A stretch of DNA of 64,000 nucleotides from Monocercomonoides exilis (lineage: Eukaryota > Preaxostyla > Oxymonadida > Polymastigidae), in assembly GCA_001643675.2 (NCBI GenBank), contig LSRY02000042.1:129001-193000 (forward strand), written 5' to 3'. This document shows positions 41,355 through 53,439 of this stretch, one piece after another. The position numbers and the translations under genes are program-made. Position 1 is the stretch's first letter. Every line of letters starts with the position of its first letter. The notes under the pieces were generated by a model. The model was not told where the DNA came from. It saw nothing but the letters and a program-made list of their open reading frames with translations, and did not search any database.

Positions 41355-43929
41355 CCATCGGTGCTTGACCCGCCCCCTGGTGCCAAACCCGCCCCCTCTC
41401 AATGAAGCATTCTGTTGTTTTTTATTATAATGAACAATAGAAATAAAAACATTTCAAAAACAATCGAAATTGTGTAAAATAATGAAAGAACAATCGTTAT
41501 TTTTCTTCATCATGTCTTCTTCCAGTGAATGTTGCTATTTTATATTTCATTCACATATTTGATTTTCTGCAAAAATTTTGAAAGTTGATAATTTCAGTTT
41601 CAATAAAGATATATATTTCCAAAATATCAAACCATGCATCTGAAAAGGATTGCCTATGACAGAAACGTTAATTTTGATAATTCTGAAGAAATTGATCATT
41701 CCCTATTTTGATGACTGAAAAACTTGAATTATCATCAACTCAGTTGCACAGAGTTCTTGCAACTATGGAATATCGCTAATTCAAATCCCCCTCGAAAAAG
41801 CTTTTCGTGATTCGACAAAGTTTTAAAGTTAAATATTCAACTGCCATTAAAGCAAAAGTTGTGTCAAAAGATGCATGGAAAAGAGGGACAAGAGCGAAAA
41901 GAGCTGGCAGAGAGATAGGAATGAATGGACATCCAAAAATATTCACAGACAACCAGTTGGAAACAATCGAAAACCAAGTTTTGGTTCTTTTATCTAACCA
42001 AACAATTGTTCGAATTCGTGATGTGCAAAACATGGTTTGTAATATTTTTTTCATGTTTTTTCTAACTTTTTTGAATGTTTCAGTGTGTCTATCTGATTGA
42101 AAATGAGCCAAAATCAAAGAATGAATTGAAAATGATTAATAAAATATAAACATACAAATTTATTCAACGAAGCGAAATTTTGAAAGCCGCTATCGCAAGA
42201 CCAATAGAAGTTGCAAAAATTTAATCACAGTCTCATGAAAACATTAGTGGATGATTTTCAGAACTTTTCAACAAAATTTCGAACTATTTCAAAACATCAT
42301 CCGATATATACAATTGCGACGAATCTTCAATCACTTGCGGGGAATCTTCATCAAAATAAGTTGTTTGCTTCAAAGATCAAACTCCTCCAGCCGTTCCATC
42401 GCCTCCAAAAGAACAGAATGCCACAGTTTGCCTCTGTGTCTGCGCTGACGGATCATCGTTGCCTCGTTTTCTTCTTTTCCCTAAGAAAACTCTCCCGAAA
42501 GAGTTTCGTTCTCTTTCATCATTTGATATCAGATATATTAATTCCTCTTCGGTGTGGATTTCGAAGGAAATCTTCAGACATATCATGATCAATTGTTGGA
42601 TTCCATTAATCGCAGAGAAAGTTAAACAATCCAGCTCACATCGCGCCCTTCTGTTGATGGACAATCATTCAACACATAATGATGAATATGTAATTGAAGC
42701 CGCTGAAAAAAACAACATCATTTTGAAGCGATTCCCACACAACATGACACACTCACTTCAACCGTGCGATTCCTGTATCTTTTCTCGACTGAAATCAACA
42801 TTGGACAACAAATTTGTCATTCCATCTCCATTCTCCCTCTCTTCTTATCGAACACAACTCGCAGAAGTTCCTCCTGAAGCCTTGGCAGCTGCATGTACAC
42901 CTTCAACAATAAAAGCGGCATTCATAAAGACAGGGGTTTGGCCAGTTGCAGCAGCTCCTGTGCTCTCAAGAGTAGCAGGAGCACCAATGGAAACATCTGC
43001 ATTGAAAGAAGATCTTCATTCTTCGTCTCAAGATTGGCGTGAAGAACTTTTTGGAAGCTATTCTCCACTAAAAAGGCAAAGTGTTTCAGCTTCATCAAAA
43101 CCATCAGATATTCATGCTACAGAAAAAGCAAACTCAGCAAAATCAACTTCATCGAACAAACCGACCTGTTCTTCTCAGTCTGATGATCACGAATTAAATT
43201 CAACAACAATTATTGAAGATTTGGATAGCTTTGAATTGAAAAAAACAACTTGAAGATGCTGAAAAGCATCTTGCATTTCTTCGATCGATATATAAAGAAA
43301 TTGAAAATTCAAAAGCTTCTTCGACTTCTTCAACTTTGAAAACAAGGCATTCTCGAAAAGAATTCTTCATTCTTTTGTCAAGCTCTTCTTCAAATGAAGA
43401 TGAAAGAGAAAGAAAACAGAAAAAGAAAAAGAAAATTTATGAAATTAAAGATGATGATGTTAGTGGAGGGAGCGACTCAGAGAAAGGAAGAAATATGGAA
43501 AACGAAAAGCCAATTCTAAGAGCAGTTTCACCTGATTTTAGTTAAAAATAAATTGAATTTCGCAAGAAATATTATTCTTCGTTGTCGTTGTAGTTTCTTT
43601 CTATCTATCTTTCTTTCTATAATAAAAAAGTTTGGAACCGCGAAATGTTGAGATCAATAAAGAAAAACAAGTGTATAATGTTTTTGCTGTCCTCACTTCT
43701 AGCAACAATGGAGAATACTTTGTTCAAAGTTAATTTGAAGATGGATATTTAACTGTTTATAAACTTTTGCACAGTGTTTGTATACAGTCATTTCATTTCA
43801 ATCTTATATTCCTTTTCTTTTTTTTATCGAACATGAAGAAATCTGTAGAAATAAAAACAATAATATTTGTGTTTTGCAAGATTGACAGGGGGCGGGTTTG
43901 GAACCAGGGTGCGGGTTAAGCACCGATGG
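41355..43929 (+). mobile_element. Complete pogo-like transposon with GC-rich TIRs
   Basis: A 2,575-bp element. The ends read CCATCGGTGCTTGACCCGCC on the left and CCATCGGTGCTTAACCCGCA on the complement of the right, with similarity over about 45 bp including a second CCAAACCCGCCCCCT motif. TA duplications flank it (41353-41354, 43930-43931). The transposase gene is on the plus strand. The GC-rich ends stand out from the AT-rich surroundings. Confidence 0.92.
41765..43545 (+). pseudogene. Pogo-like DDE transposase
   Basis: The start is ATG at 41765 (MEYR, TAA at 41777, FKSPSKKLFVIRQSFKVK). Exon 1 has a basic helix-turn-helix region (KAKVVSKDAWKRGTRAKRAG). A 49-nt intron (42035-42083) follows. 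Exon 2 carries YNCDESSI (first Asp), LLLMDNHSTHNDEYVIE (second Asp) and FPHNMTHSLQPCDSCIFSRL, then AAFIKTGVWPVAAAP and a Ser-rich tail. TAA at 42147, 42222 and 42357 fit Gln. A TGA at 42252 lies in ISG-x-FSELF, where relatives often have Trp. A TGA at 43251 is bypassed if one base is shifted in an A-run, after which QLEDAEKHLAFLRSIYKEIE and an acidic tail follow. The lesions suggest a recently inactivated copy. Confidence 0.82.
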
Positions 43930-43931
43930 TA

Positions 43932-46233
43932 CCTCTTTTGTTGAATTCAAAATGTTACAACAATGGATATGATTCATTGTTATTATCATATCCTTCTTCC
44001 TTGACTTCTAATTTTCGCTTTTTTCCTCTTCCTCTTCCTCTTCCTCTTCCTCTTTTCTCCTTCGTTCAATGCCATCTTTAACGGTGACTGTCTTTTCGTT
44101 GCGTTCATTTGCCTGCTCATCTTCTGCTTCACTTAACTTCATCTTCTGTTTGATCAACACTATTCCTGCAGATACAAATAATTCATTCTCCAAGGAGGGC
44201 TCAATCACTTTCTTGTCAGCTTTGGCCTCCTTTTTCCATTCCTCCGCTTCTTCTTCTTCTTCTTCTTATGAAACCATCTCCTCTTCTCTCTTCTCCTCCA
44301 AAAGATCCACTCTTGCGCACTCTTGCTCTAAATGGAAAATCGAAAGTTCTGTTTTATTAGTTGAAAAGGCAGGTATGATAAAGAGACTGGATGTCTGCCG
44401 AAGCAACATCCACAGTTGCTTCAAGCTCTGCTTTCTTTCTGCTGATGATTTGGAATGGATCTTTGTCTTTTGAGAAGGTGAAAAAGAAGAAGAAGATAGA
44501 TAGAACTGGCTCAGAGAACAATGGTTTTGAGACATTCATATTAATGATCTCCACACCAACCATCAACAGTTGCGATAGCGGAACTATTAACGCTGACGCC
44601 ACATCACGTTTCCTGAAGAAATATTCGCGGCGATCACAACATCCTCCAATGAGAGTCACCCACTCCCATCAGATACCACAACCACACTCGGTGAAGTTTC
44701 TGCTCTAGAGTCACAATCAACTCTCAAATAACTCATTCCAATATGGTCTGTCGAAACACTGAACGGCGTTCCTGCTGCTGATGGAGATGAAAGTGCCCCT
44801 GTTCCAATGACTGAAATCTTCTTTGATCCAATCTCAACTGTTGCTATCTCGCTTGCGTGATTCCCTTCCATCAGTGTGACTGACAGACTCACATGAATAA
44901 CGCTCTTTTCAACTGCAACACCAATGGTTCTGCATGCACTTGACTCATCCAATCCACAAAACTCTTCTGCGTTTCCTCCGCTCACAGCCACAAATCGATT
45001 GAGAATCCCTTTTTTTAGCCAATCCTTCTTATCTGTATGCAGATATGCCCACTCACTGGTCCAATATCCGTAGCACACCCTCTGGTCATCTGTGTTTGTG
45101 GTGTAACATTCCTTGAACGGATTATTTTGAGATAAATATAAATTGTTATTATCGTAATATATCATATCATGCCCATACGGAGTAGAAGTTGTTCTGCACT
45201 TGCATTCATGGAAGAACAAAAAATAACAATAAATTTTATCATTTGGTGCTGTTGCTCCATTTGGATGAAAATATAATCCTCCTCCATTTGCAGTTGCTGA
45301 ACATGAAATGAACTGAATGCTCCTCATTTTGAACTGAGTTGAAGGGATATTTACACAATACATGCCTCCACCCCCATTGTTTGTCAATGAGCATGAAGTG
45401 AAACTGCAGTCAAACACACACGCACTTTCCCCTTCTCCATTTTCTGTTCCAATGCAATCTGTTCCTGAAACCTGAAAATTATCAAGATAAAGTCCTCCTC
45501 CACCACTTCTTGCTTTGCAAGTCTGGAATTCACATCCGCTGATCCGAACACACGATGAAATTACATATATGCACATTTCTCCTCCAATCCATGTTTGAGC
45601 AGTGCATGCATTGAATGTGTTATTTGGAATATCAACCGATTTGATGTTGTAGCAATTTATGCCGCCGCCTGCATAATGGGCATAGCAGTTGCTGAAAGTG
45701 CAATGAGAAACAGACACAAAGGCATTTGATTGACTGAACATGCAGATAGCCCCGCCACTTGACATTCCATCCGACCATGAAACGCTTTCTCCTGTTATCC
45801 TCGATCCGTTCCACTCACACCAAGTGAATGAGTTTGCTCCATTTTCCGTTATGTTCTGCCTCCCTGGAGCCAGCCTATTAGTTTTAGTTCCGGTGCATTC
45901 AACATTTCTTGTCCTGCAGCATCCGATGAATGATGTGTTTGAGGCAGACAATGAAGCTAAAGGATTGTTCAGAGAGGGAACAATTCCGCCATCATATGCA
46001 TCACAGACCGATGAGAATGAGCAGCTACTCATAAAACATGTGGTTTGGGTTGACATAGTTGCTGTAGATGAACATGCATCATTTGCTGTTGAGATGTTGA
46101 AAAATGTCAGGAGAGAGAGATACAAGTGGCATTGAGGGTGATGAGAGGAATGCGGCTGAAGATGAGATAAGAGATTCGCATATCGAAACACTTCCTTCTT
46201 TGCCTCCTTCTCTTCCCCTTGCTCTTGTTGCAA
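43932..46233 (-). pseudogene. Beta-helix (pectin-lyase-like) surface protein with charged tail
   Basis: The minus strand starts in a leader-like hydrophobic stretch (HLYLSLLTFFNISTANDA) after a region without a clear ATG. It then shows repeated beta-helix rungs: NSFTWCEWNGSRITG, GGGINCYNIKSVDIPNN, SGCEFQTCKA, GGGMYCVNIPS and SCSATANGGGLYF. These are followed by NPFKECYTTNTDDQRVCYGY and KKDWLKKGILNRFVAVSG, blocks I associate with oxymonad proteins. The frame stays open for 525 codons to a TGA at 44656; beyond it LEDVVIAANISS continues but is frameshifted. A charged tail (44535-43932: EEEEEEEAEEWKKEAKADKK, NELFVSAGIVLIKQKMKL) contains TAA at 44266 and TAG at 44008 read as Gln. The tail is cut by the pogo-like element. 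Probable cell-surface role; inactive or corrupted copy. Confidence 0.75.
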
Positions 46234-46420
46234 TTAAACTATATATCCTAATGTGGTCGTATCCCTTTTCCTGCATTTTGCACCTTCTTCATCGTCTGCT
46301 TTCCCCATATCCCTTTTTCTTCTGTTGTAATCTTCTGCTTGTTTTCAAAAATCCATTTTCTTTCATTGCTTTTGAATGTTCGCGCAAAAGCCCCTATTAT
46401 TATTTTTAAAAGATATTCAA

Positions 46421-46503
46421 TAATACAAAAATAAAAATACAAAAATACAAAATAATAATAATAATAATAATCATAATCATAATAATAATAATAATAATAA
46501 TAA
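46421..46503 (+). repeat. (AAT)n-rich microsatellite
   Basis: About 80 bp of AAAAAT and AAT units just 5' of the beta-helix gene. The DNA from 46510 to 47480 is T-rich on the plus strand with no recognised gene. Confidence 0.85.
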
Positions 46504-47484
46504 CATAATATGAAATATGAAAAACTCTGTACCATCTTCTTTTTGAAATCTTCCGCTTCACCGTTCGCCTCTTCCTCTTTTTCTCCTCAAATTCATATCA
46601 AATATCTTCTTCAACCATTTCTTCAATTTTCTGATTTTTCTTTAATCACATCTCCTTCTTTTCAAATCGCAGCAAAGATCATTAATTCCCTCCTCTTCTA
46701 TCAATTTCGTTTATTTCCTCTTGCTCATTCATCTATATACCCGTTATTCGTCTCTTTCTGCAATCTTTTTGCAATGCATGTGCTTGCATTCGCATTATCC
46801 CAGTGATAATCATAATACCTGAATAATGAAATGAAATCAAGAAAATATATTACAGTCCTAAAAAATAAAATGATGAGATTTCAAAAAATTAAAAAAACGA
46901 AGAGAGAAAGAAAAGATGAAAGAAAGAAAGAATAATATTGCACACATCCAAAATATGCATAAATTTTGCAGCATCTTTTTCAACTCATCAAATCGAGAAT
47001 CTTCTTCGACGTCTTCCGTTATTCCCTCATTTCCCCCATCACAATCTCGCAACCCTCTCTTCTCTTTTCACCTTATTCAATCCATCCCTTCCTCTTCTGC
47101 AGCATGTCCTCCTTTTCCCTCTTCCGTTTTCCTCTCAAATCTTTCTGAAGTCTCCGAAAATACCAGCGGATAAAGTAATAATCCTAATTATTTCCGCAGT
47201 TTCACCAAAAAGCTTCTCTTGTTCATGTTTCTGCTTCTCTCTCCTCAATCTCTCTTCAAAACAGTCTCCATTTATGCTTTTCTACGCCTTCCTATGCCTC
47301 ATCTTCCTCGTCTGCCTCGTCTCCTCCAAAACAAATCCAAACTCTCTTTTGATGAGCAGCATCCACTGCGCGCAAACACCAATAGATGCATCGAGCAAAA
47401 TGCTTCATTCTCTAGTAAAAAATGATATTCAAGCAGAGGAGACCGCAATAGCAGAGGATAAAAGTTGATGATATCTTTCCTCTC

Positions 47485-48241
47485 TCATTTGCCGAACTCA
47501 GAAATACCCTTAACAGTTTCAGCGAAACAGAAATAAATAAAAAGAGCACAGAAATGAAGACGATGGGGGAAAAGCAAACCAAATTGTGATGAAGAAGAAG
47601 ACGAAGACGAAGAAGAAGAAGAAGGAGAAGGAGAAGGAGAAGGAGAAGGAGAAGGAGAAGGAGAAGGAGAAGGAGAAGGAGAAGGAGAAGGAGAAGGAGA
47701 AGGAGAAGGAGAAGGAGAAGGAGAAGGAGAAGGAGAAGGAGAAGGAGAAGGAGAAGGAGAAGGAGAAGGAGAAGGAGAAGGAGAAGGAGAAGGAGAAGGA
47801 GAAGGAGAAGGAGAAGGAGAAGGAGAAGGAGAAGGAGAAGGAGAAGGAGAAGGAGAAGGAGAAGGAGAAGGAGAAGGAGAAGGAGAAGGAGAAGGAGAAG
47901 GAGAAGGAGAAGGAGAAGGAGAAGGAGAAGGAGAAGGAGAAGGAGAAGGAGAAGGAGAAGGAGAAGGAGAAGGAGAAGGAGAAGGAGAAGGAGAAGGAGA
48001 AGGAGAAGGAGAAGGAGAAGGAGAAGGAGAAGGAGAAGGAGAAGGAGAAGGAGAAGGAGAAGGAGAAGGAGAAGGAGAAGGAGAAGGAGAAGGAGAAGGA
48101 GAAGGAGAAGGAGAAGGAGAAGGAGAAGGAGAAGGAGAAGGAGAAGGAGAAGGAGAAGGAGAAGGAGAAGGAGAAGGAGAAGGAGAAGGAGAAGGAGAAG
48201 GAGAAGGAGAAGGAGAAGGAGAAGGAGAAGGAGAAGGAGAA

Positions 48242-48274
<33 letters not shown>

Positions 48275-49838
48275 ATATTCTGATGCGTTGAAGGTGAAAT
48301 GTGAGATGAAGAGGGGGAGGATGAAGAAAAAGAACTAAGTTGATAACCAGAAGAAGAAGAAGAGAAGGATGAGGAAGAAGAAGGTGAAGATGAAGTTGAT
48401 AAGAGAGGAGCAATAGAAATTGTGCGTTTGTGTGAATGATTTAAAGCATAAGTGTTGGATAAAGAAGATGTTGTGTCTTGATGAGAAGAGGAAAGAAGCA
48501 GAGAAGAATGAGGAATAGAAGAAGACAAAACGTAATTTGGTTGATAGATTGGATTATTTAATGCTGAAGAAGGAGAAGTCGAAGATGAAGGCAAAAATGA
48601 AACGCGAGGCGAGAAAGAAGAAGAAGAAGAAGAATAAACATATTGGATGAAGTTGGAGAAGAAGGAGCAAACGAAGAAGAAGATGGAGAATAAGAAGAAG
48701 AAGCATGAAAAGCAAATCCTGAAGCGTTTTTCAAACCAGGTGATCCAAAAAACGGCTGCATTGATTTTGAGACTTGATCATTCAGAGAAAGTCTTCTCAA
48801 TTCGTCTGCATCACACAACGAGCAGACATCTCCTCCGAAGCAGTTCAATTAAGAATCCTCTCCATCGCTGAATGAGTCTTCCTCATATTCATCTGCATAT
48901 TCATTGGAATCTCTGTTTTTGCTCCTCTTGCTGTTGTCGCTTCAACCTTTCTCTTCGTTGCTTTCTTTGAAGAAATTGCTGTTGGCTGAAGAAGAATCTT
49001 CACTCAAATATCTTCGCTCTGTTTTCTTCTTGTTGTTCTTTTGATTTTTTTGGTTTGTCTTCCTTTTGTCTCTCTTTTCCTTCAATGAAGCTCCTTCGCA
49101 TTTTGAGCCATTTTCTTTCTTTCTCCTCTCTTTCTCTTCTTCTTCCTCAAAGAAATCATCGAATTCAACTTCATCAGCATCGAAGTTGATAATTTCTTCA
49201 ATGCCATCTTCATCTTCCTCTTCCTCTTCTTCCTCACCTTTCCTGTTATATTTCCTATTCTCTCTTCTGCCTTTCCTTTTTCTGCAGTCATAGCTCTTAA
49301 TGTTCCTCTTGTTCCTTTCGTTTTCTCTTCTTTCTCTTCTTCTTCTTCTTCTCGACCGGCTTCTGCTGCTCTGCACAATCTCCTGCATCTCCCTCTGCCT
49401 TCTGCTGAGCATTCTTCCTCTCTCTTGCTCTTTCCCTTCTGACAATCCAGAAACATTTGCATTTAACGTCGATTGCTTGTTCAATGACAGCTTCAGATGG
49501 CTGCTTTGGCGAAGGTGGGAACGAGGCGTTTCTAAAGCATTCGGTGTTATCTCAGAAGAGGAAGAAGAGGAGGAAGAAGAGGAAGAGGAAGAGGAGTTTG
49601 ACGAACGAAGAACTAAACAAGGAGCAGATGAACGTCTAATCAGCATCTTTCCCAAAGCAGGTGGCTTCGTCTTGGATTTTGGTATGACTGGAATGGAAGA
49701 AGAGGAAGAAGAAGGAGAGGAAGAAGAAGAAGGAGAGGAGGAGGAGGAAGAGGAAGAAGGAGAAGAAGAAGTTTGTTGTTGTTGTTGTTCAGATAAAACA
49801 ACAGCTGGTAGCTGCAATGCCTGTGCATTTTGAGCCAT
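47485..49838 (-). pseudogene. Serine-rich protein with Arg/Glu-rich domain and hexamer repeat
   Basis: From MAQNAQALQLPAVVLSEQQ (49838) the minus strand reads poly-Ser blocks, SRSRSRRRRRRERRENE, a poly-Glu/Asp stretch (IINFDADEVEFDDFFEE) and a TGA at 48942. The same frame continues (SDNSKRSKNRDSNEYADEY), passes a TAA at 48849, and reads NCFGGDVCSLCDADELRRL. A 1-nt shift near 48640 then joins it to ALNNPIYQPNYVLSS and the (SP)n run from the hexamer tract, ending at a TGA at 47485. All pieces share the same serine-rich character, so this is probably one gene with a few lesions or repeat errors. The Arg/Ser and acidic runs suggest a nuclear, disordered protein. Function not recognised. Confidence 0.5.
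47613..48242 (+). repeat. (GAGAAG)n hexamer tract, ~620 bp
   Basis: Over 100 near-perfect tandem copies with a short (GAT)n end at 48243-48272. It is open in several frames: (KE)n on the plus strand; (SP)n and poly-Leu on the minus. The minus (SP)n frame continues serine-rich flanks on both sides and is the best coding reading. Confidence 0.97.
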
Positions 49839-49972
49839 CGAAAGGAAAGAGGCAGGAAAAGTGGAAGAAGAGGAAGAGGAAGAGGAAGAAGGAAAAGAAG
49901 AAGAAGAAGGAAAAGAAGAAAAGGAAGGAGCAGAAATAGAAGAGAGAGGAGGAGAAAGAGTGGGAGAAGACG

Positions 49973-50179
49973 CTAAAGAAGGAGATGTATGCTGATTGGA
50001 AGAGCGAGAAATGGAAGAGGAGAAGAGGCAGGCTTGATGATTGGACGAGATTTGCGGGTGGAGCTGTTAAGTGAAGAAGAAGAAGAAGAAGAAGAAGAAA
50101 AAGGCTGATCCGCCTGTTGCAGTTGGCGGCAGATATGACAAAGTCGCATTGTTGCCATCGCCCGCAACAACTGTAGCAA
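49973..50179 (-). CDS. Possible 5' exon of the serine-rich gene
   Basis: The minus strand reads MATMRLCHICRQLQQADQPF followed by poly-Ser. It approaches the start of the serine-rich gene 135 bp downstream, where frames rich in Ser-Pro continue. CHIC could be half of a zinc-binding site but nothing completes it. Probably part of the same gene. Confidence 0.35.
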   Translation of the reverse strand: MLQLLRAMATMRLCHICRQLQQADQPFSSSSSSSSSLNSSTRKSRPIIKPASSPLPFLALPISIHLLL

Positions 50180-50199
50180 AACAGCCCAACCCTAAATTA

Positions 50200-52110
50200 G
50201 TAACCTAACAGAGCCTCAAAAAATACAGAACTTTGCCAGCAGAAGTCGAAATACCGTTGATGGAGATGGGCAGAAGATAATTCCCAACTCAAATTGCTGA
50301 ATGCTGCCCATGGCAACGAAACGCCAAGCTTTCCACTCGTCCTTGTAGCAGCTCGGTGAAGGTTAAAGAACGGTAACAGCTGCAGGATACTTCACTTGTC
50401 TTGCCATTCTTGCAGGAACACAGGCAGAGACTGATGCTTTTGTCACAAATTATTCTTTTTCATTTAAGCACGAATTTTTGGAAAGTCTTGCTTCTCTGCA
50501 CATATTCCACAAAACACACATGCATCTTTCCAACGGCAGCAGCAGCCATTTAACTCCCATTGATGTTGCTGATCTCCACTCTCATTGCTTTGCATTGTTT
50601 TCTAAGTTTTTATTCGCAAGAAATATCCTTCCCTTGATATTGCCAGCCACTTTCCTTTCCAAAAAAATACCCTAAACTGCTCCATTGCCTTATGTTCCAA
50701 AATGCTATATAATATTGTGCAGATTTTGTCCTTCACAGAATTCCTTCTTGTTATTTTCTTTCAATAAAATATCAGCTGAATTTGTTTTCATCTCTTGCAC
50801 CAAATAAAAATCATGTATCTTGCGTAACTCCATTTATTTCCCAATGCCTATATAATAATCAGCTCCATTCCCATCGTATTGCTCTACAAAGCGTAGATTG
50901 GCCATTTCAATAATAATTCGGATTCCTGCACTTTGGAGAGGATACAGACGGAAATATCTTCACAATTAATAGAACATTAAAAAGTGCGTTCATTATGTCC
51001 TTTTGTGTTATTGATGAAATTGTTGCATTCCCCTTGGCCATCCAATTACCAATAATCATCGGGCAGAATTTCAGAATTATTGCATTGCTTCATTTCCAGC
51101 TGTCATCACATAAAATAAAATTTCAAGTTCTACAGGTAATGTTCACTCACTGAGCTTTCAATCAGTGTATGAATATTCCGTTCTTTCAAATCTGATGATC
51201 ATAAAATCCATTACAAAAAAGACTCAAACAAATAAATCAATTTTCTTTAATGTTTATCATTCTTGAAACATGCTCATGGTTGCCAGGTTATCAATTTGAA
51301 ATTTCATTCACGTTATTATTTTTATGAATAAAGATAATTTTCAAAAAAAAATGCACTAATTCATCATATTTTTGATTCAAAAAATTTGAAGGCTGAAGTC
51401 AAGAAGGAATAAAAATAAATGACTAATTGCATCATCATAAATTTCAATTTAGTGAAAAAATCAATTTTACAAAAATACCATAATTATATTCACGTTTTTT
51501 TAATTTGATCTTTTTTTTGATATCAAAAAAGATCACCCATTTATAATTGATTCAATTTTCGATAATTAAGTGAAAAAACAGCCAAATTGCGAATATCATC
51601 GCATGAACCATTTGGTGTGAGTAGAAGTGGAGCAGAGAGCTTTTGCATGAAGATGGCTGGAGCAGGAGATAAAGAACTGCAAAACATTCAGACAAACTCA
51701 GAAAATGGAGAAATTGCATTTTCACAGGTTGCATTTTGGAGCTGTAGTGTGGTGCTTGTAAATTGTGATTCTTTGATAAAATGATGTTTGTTTAAGGTAG
51801 CATACAGCTGGCTGAAGCGTAACCGTGTCTTTTCAACTGGGTTCTGACCAATGAAGACTTGAACTTTCTCGATGAACTCAGCAGATCCAAGCTATTTTCA
51901 TCCCTTCTCAAATGTCCAATTTCTCTTGTGGTTTATTTCTGGATAAGAATGACTGATGTTGCGCTCACGTGCAAAGGGTTTTGACAACCACTCGCAAAGG
52001 CACTGGAATTATCCCAGAATATCATTCATTCATTCCACTAAACCAAAAGAAGAGCCTGTGTACATCTATGTTCATCCTCACCTGATAGATCTTCTCTGAC
52101 TCAACCGCTC
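50200..52110. other. No recognisable gene
   Basis: Mixed to AT-rich DNA. A frame at 50478-50675 (plus) and shorter ones are not supported by motifs. A GATATCAAAAAAGATCACCC motif near 51520 resembles MITE ends seen elsewhere. Confidence 0.45.
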
Positions 52111-52111
52111 G

Positions 52112-53430
52112 ATGCAGAAGGCTATTTATTTACTAACAACAAGCCCAAAAACGCACATTTCATCCCTCTGTCCATTATCAACCTCAGCTTGGCCTCAAAC
52201 GACGCCTTCTTCGGAAAGGAACTTTTTCTCCTCTGCTCTAACACCCTGTATCAAATTAATAAAATTATCCTTTCCATCCCGTTCCAAAGACCTCTTTCTC
52301 AAAAATCTCCTTCATCTGAAGCTCTGAATTCTCCCGTTCCGGCTCCCTTCGAAGTCAATATCCTCCCCTTTATTATTTTCTTTTGCATTCAACAGATTTT
52401 CACTTGCAAGGACACTGGATCCTCTGTCCTCCAGAGTGGCTAACCGCTTGCCCCTTGCACCACCCTCTCCACAGCCGTCCTCCGCATCGCACCATCCATT
52501 GGCAACATCCTCTGGATCTTCTCCTCCTCCTCCTTCGATGTCACGACCTCCCTTTCCTTCATCCTATTCAAGTATTCCTCTGAAAGTCTTGTCCCTGTTT
52601 GCTTCGCAACTCCTATCCCTATGTCTCCTGATCAGCCGCTTGATCAGTTTGTGGTTGTAACCTTTCTCAACACCTGAATCCTCCCCAGCTGCCACTTCTC
52701 CTAACACTCCTCATGCATAAGCAAACTCTTCCATCTTTTGCATCATCGACAGATCCCTTGCTGTGGACCTTTCCTTCTTCATCTGCTTCTTCTGTACCAT
52801 ATCAGTCAGAAAGCTCCTTCAGCGTGATTCGCTCCTTCTTAACTGCCATTTCTTTCGATCAGCCCAGCAGCAACACAAACGAGTGAAATGGCAGCAAAGC
52901 TTGTGTATCCGCCTTCTTCCCCGTCATCCAGAATAGTGCTCCTTTGTCACTTGGCAGCACATCAGTTTTCTTCTGTTGCTCTTCTGCAGCACTTGAGTTA
53001 TGCTCAATAAGCTGAGGTACTTCGTATCTGCAACAAGGCTTCTTCAGCAACACATTAGGCAACAACGAGATGATTATCACTTATAACACACAACATGGAA
53101 TTTTCATATGAAACGATATAATTTCTCTTTGCTAGAATAACAAAACTGTACGCATTCTCCTCGCTAACCGGTCCAACCAGCACCGCTGAAGCCTCAGTTC
53201 GTTGGTTCGCTTATTGTTCAGCACTTTTTCCACGACGACGAGCAAAACGTCTCCACTTCGATGTTCTCCTCTTGCAACCTCATCACCAGATCAGTCATCA
53301 ACTTTCGCTTCGGAAGAACAGCAACTTTCTGCAGAAGAATCCTGTATTGCAAAAATGTTCGCAAAAGATGATATTTTATATGTGAGAAGTCATATTGCTG
53401 GGCACAATACAAAGGGCAGCTGATTTAACA
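52112..53430. other. Coding-like region, strand ambiguous
   Basis: Balanced base composition. On the plus strand 52170-52675 stays open except for one TAA at about 52441 and ends at a TGA. On the minus strand a strongly charged frame (TDMVQKKQMKKERSTARDLS, KGYNHKLIKRLIRRHRDRS) is broken by several TGAs. The charged minus frame looks more like a real protein that has decayed. No family recognised. Confidence 0.35.
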
Positions 53431-53439
53431 CTTTGAAAG

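Noticed and set aside
47412-48413. 300-residue poly-Leu and 250-residue (KE)n frames
   Set aside because: Alternative frames of the GAGAAG tract; only the (SP)n frame is continued by similar sequence on both sides.
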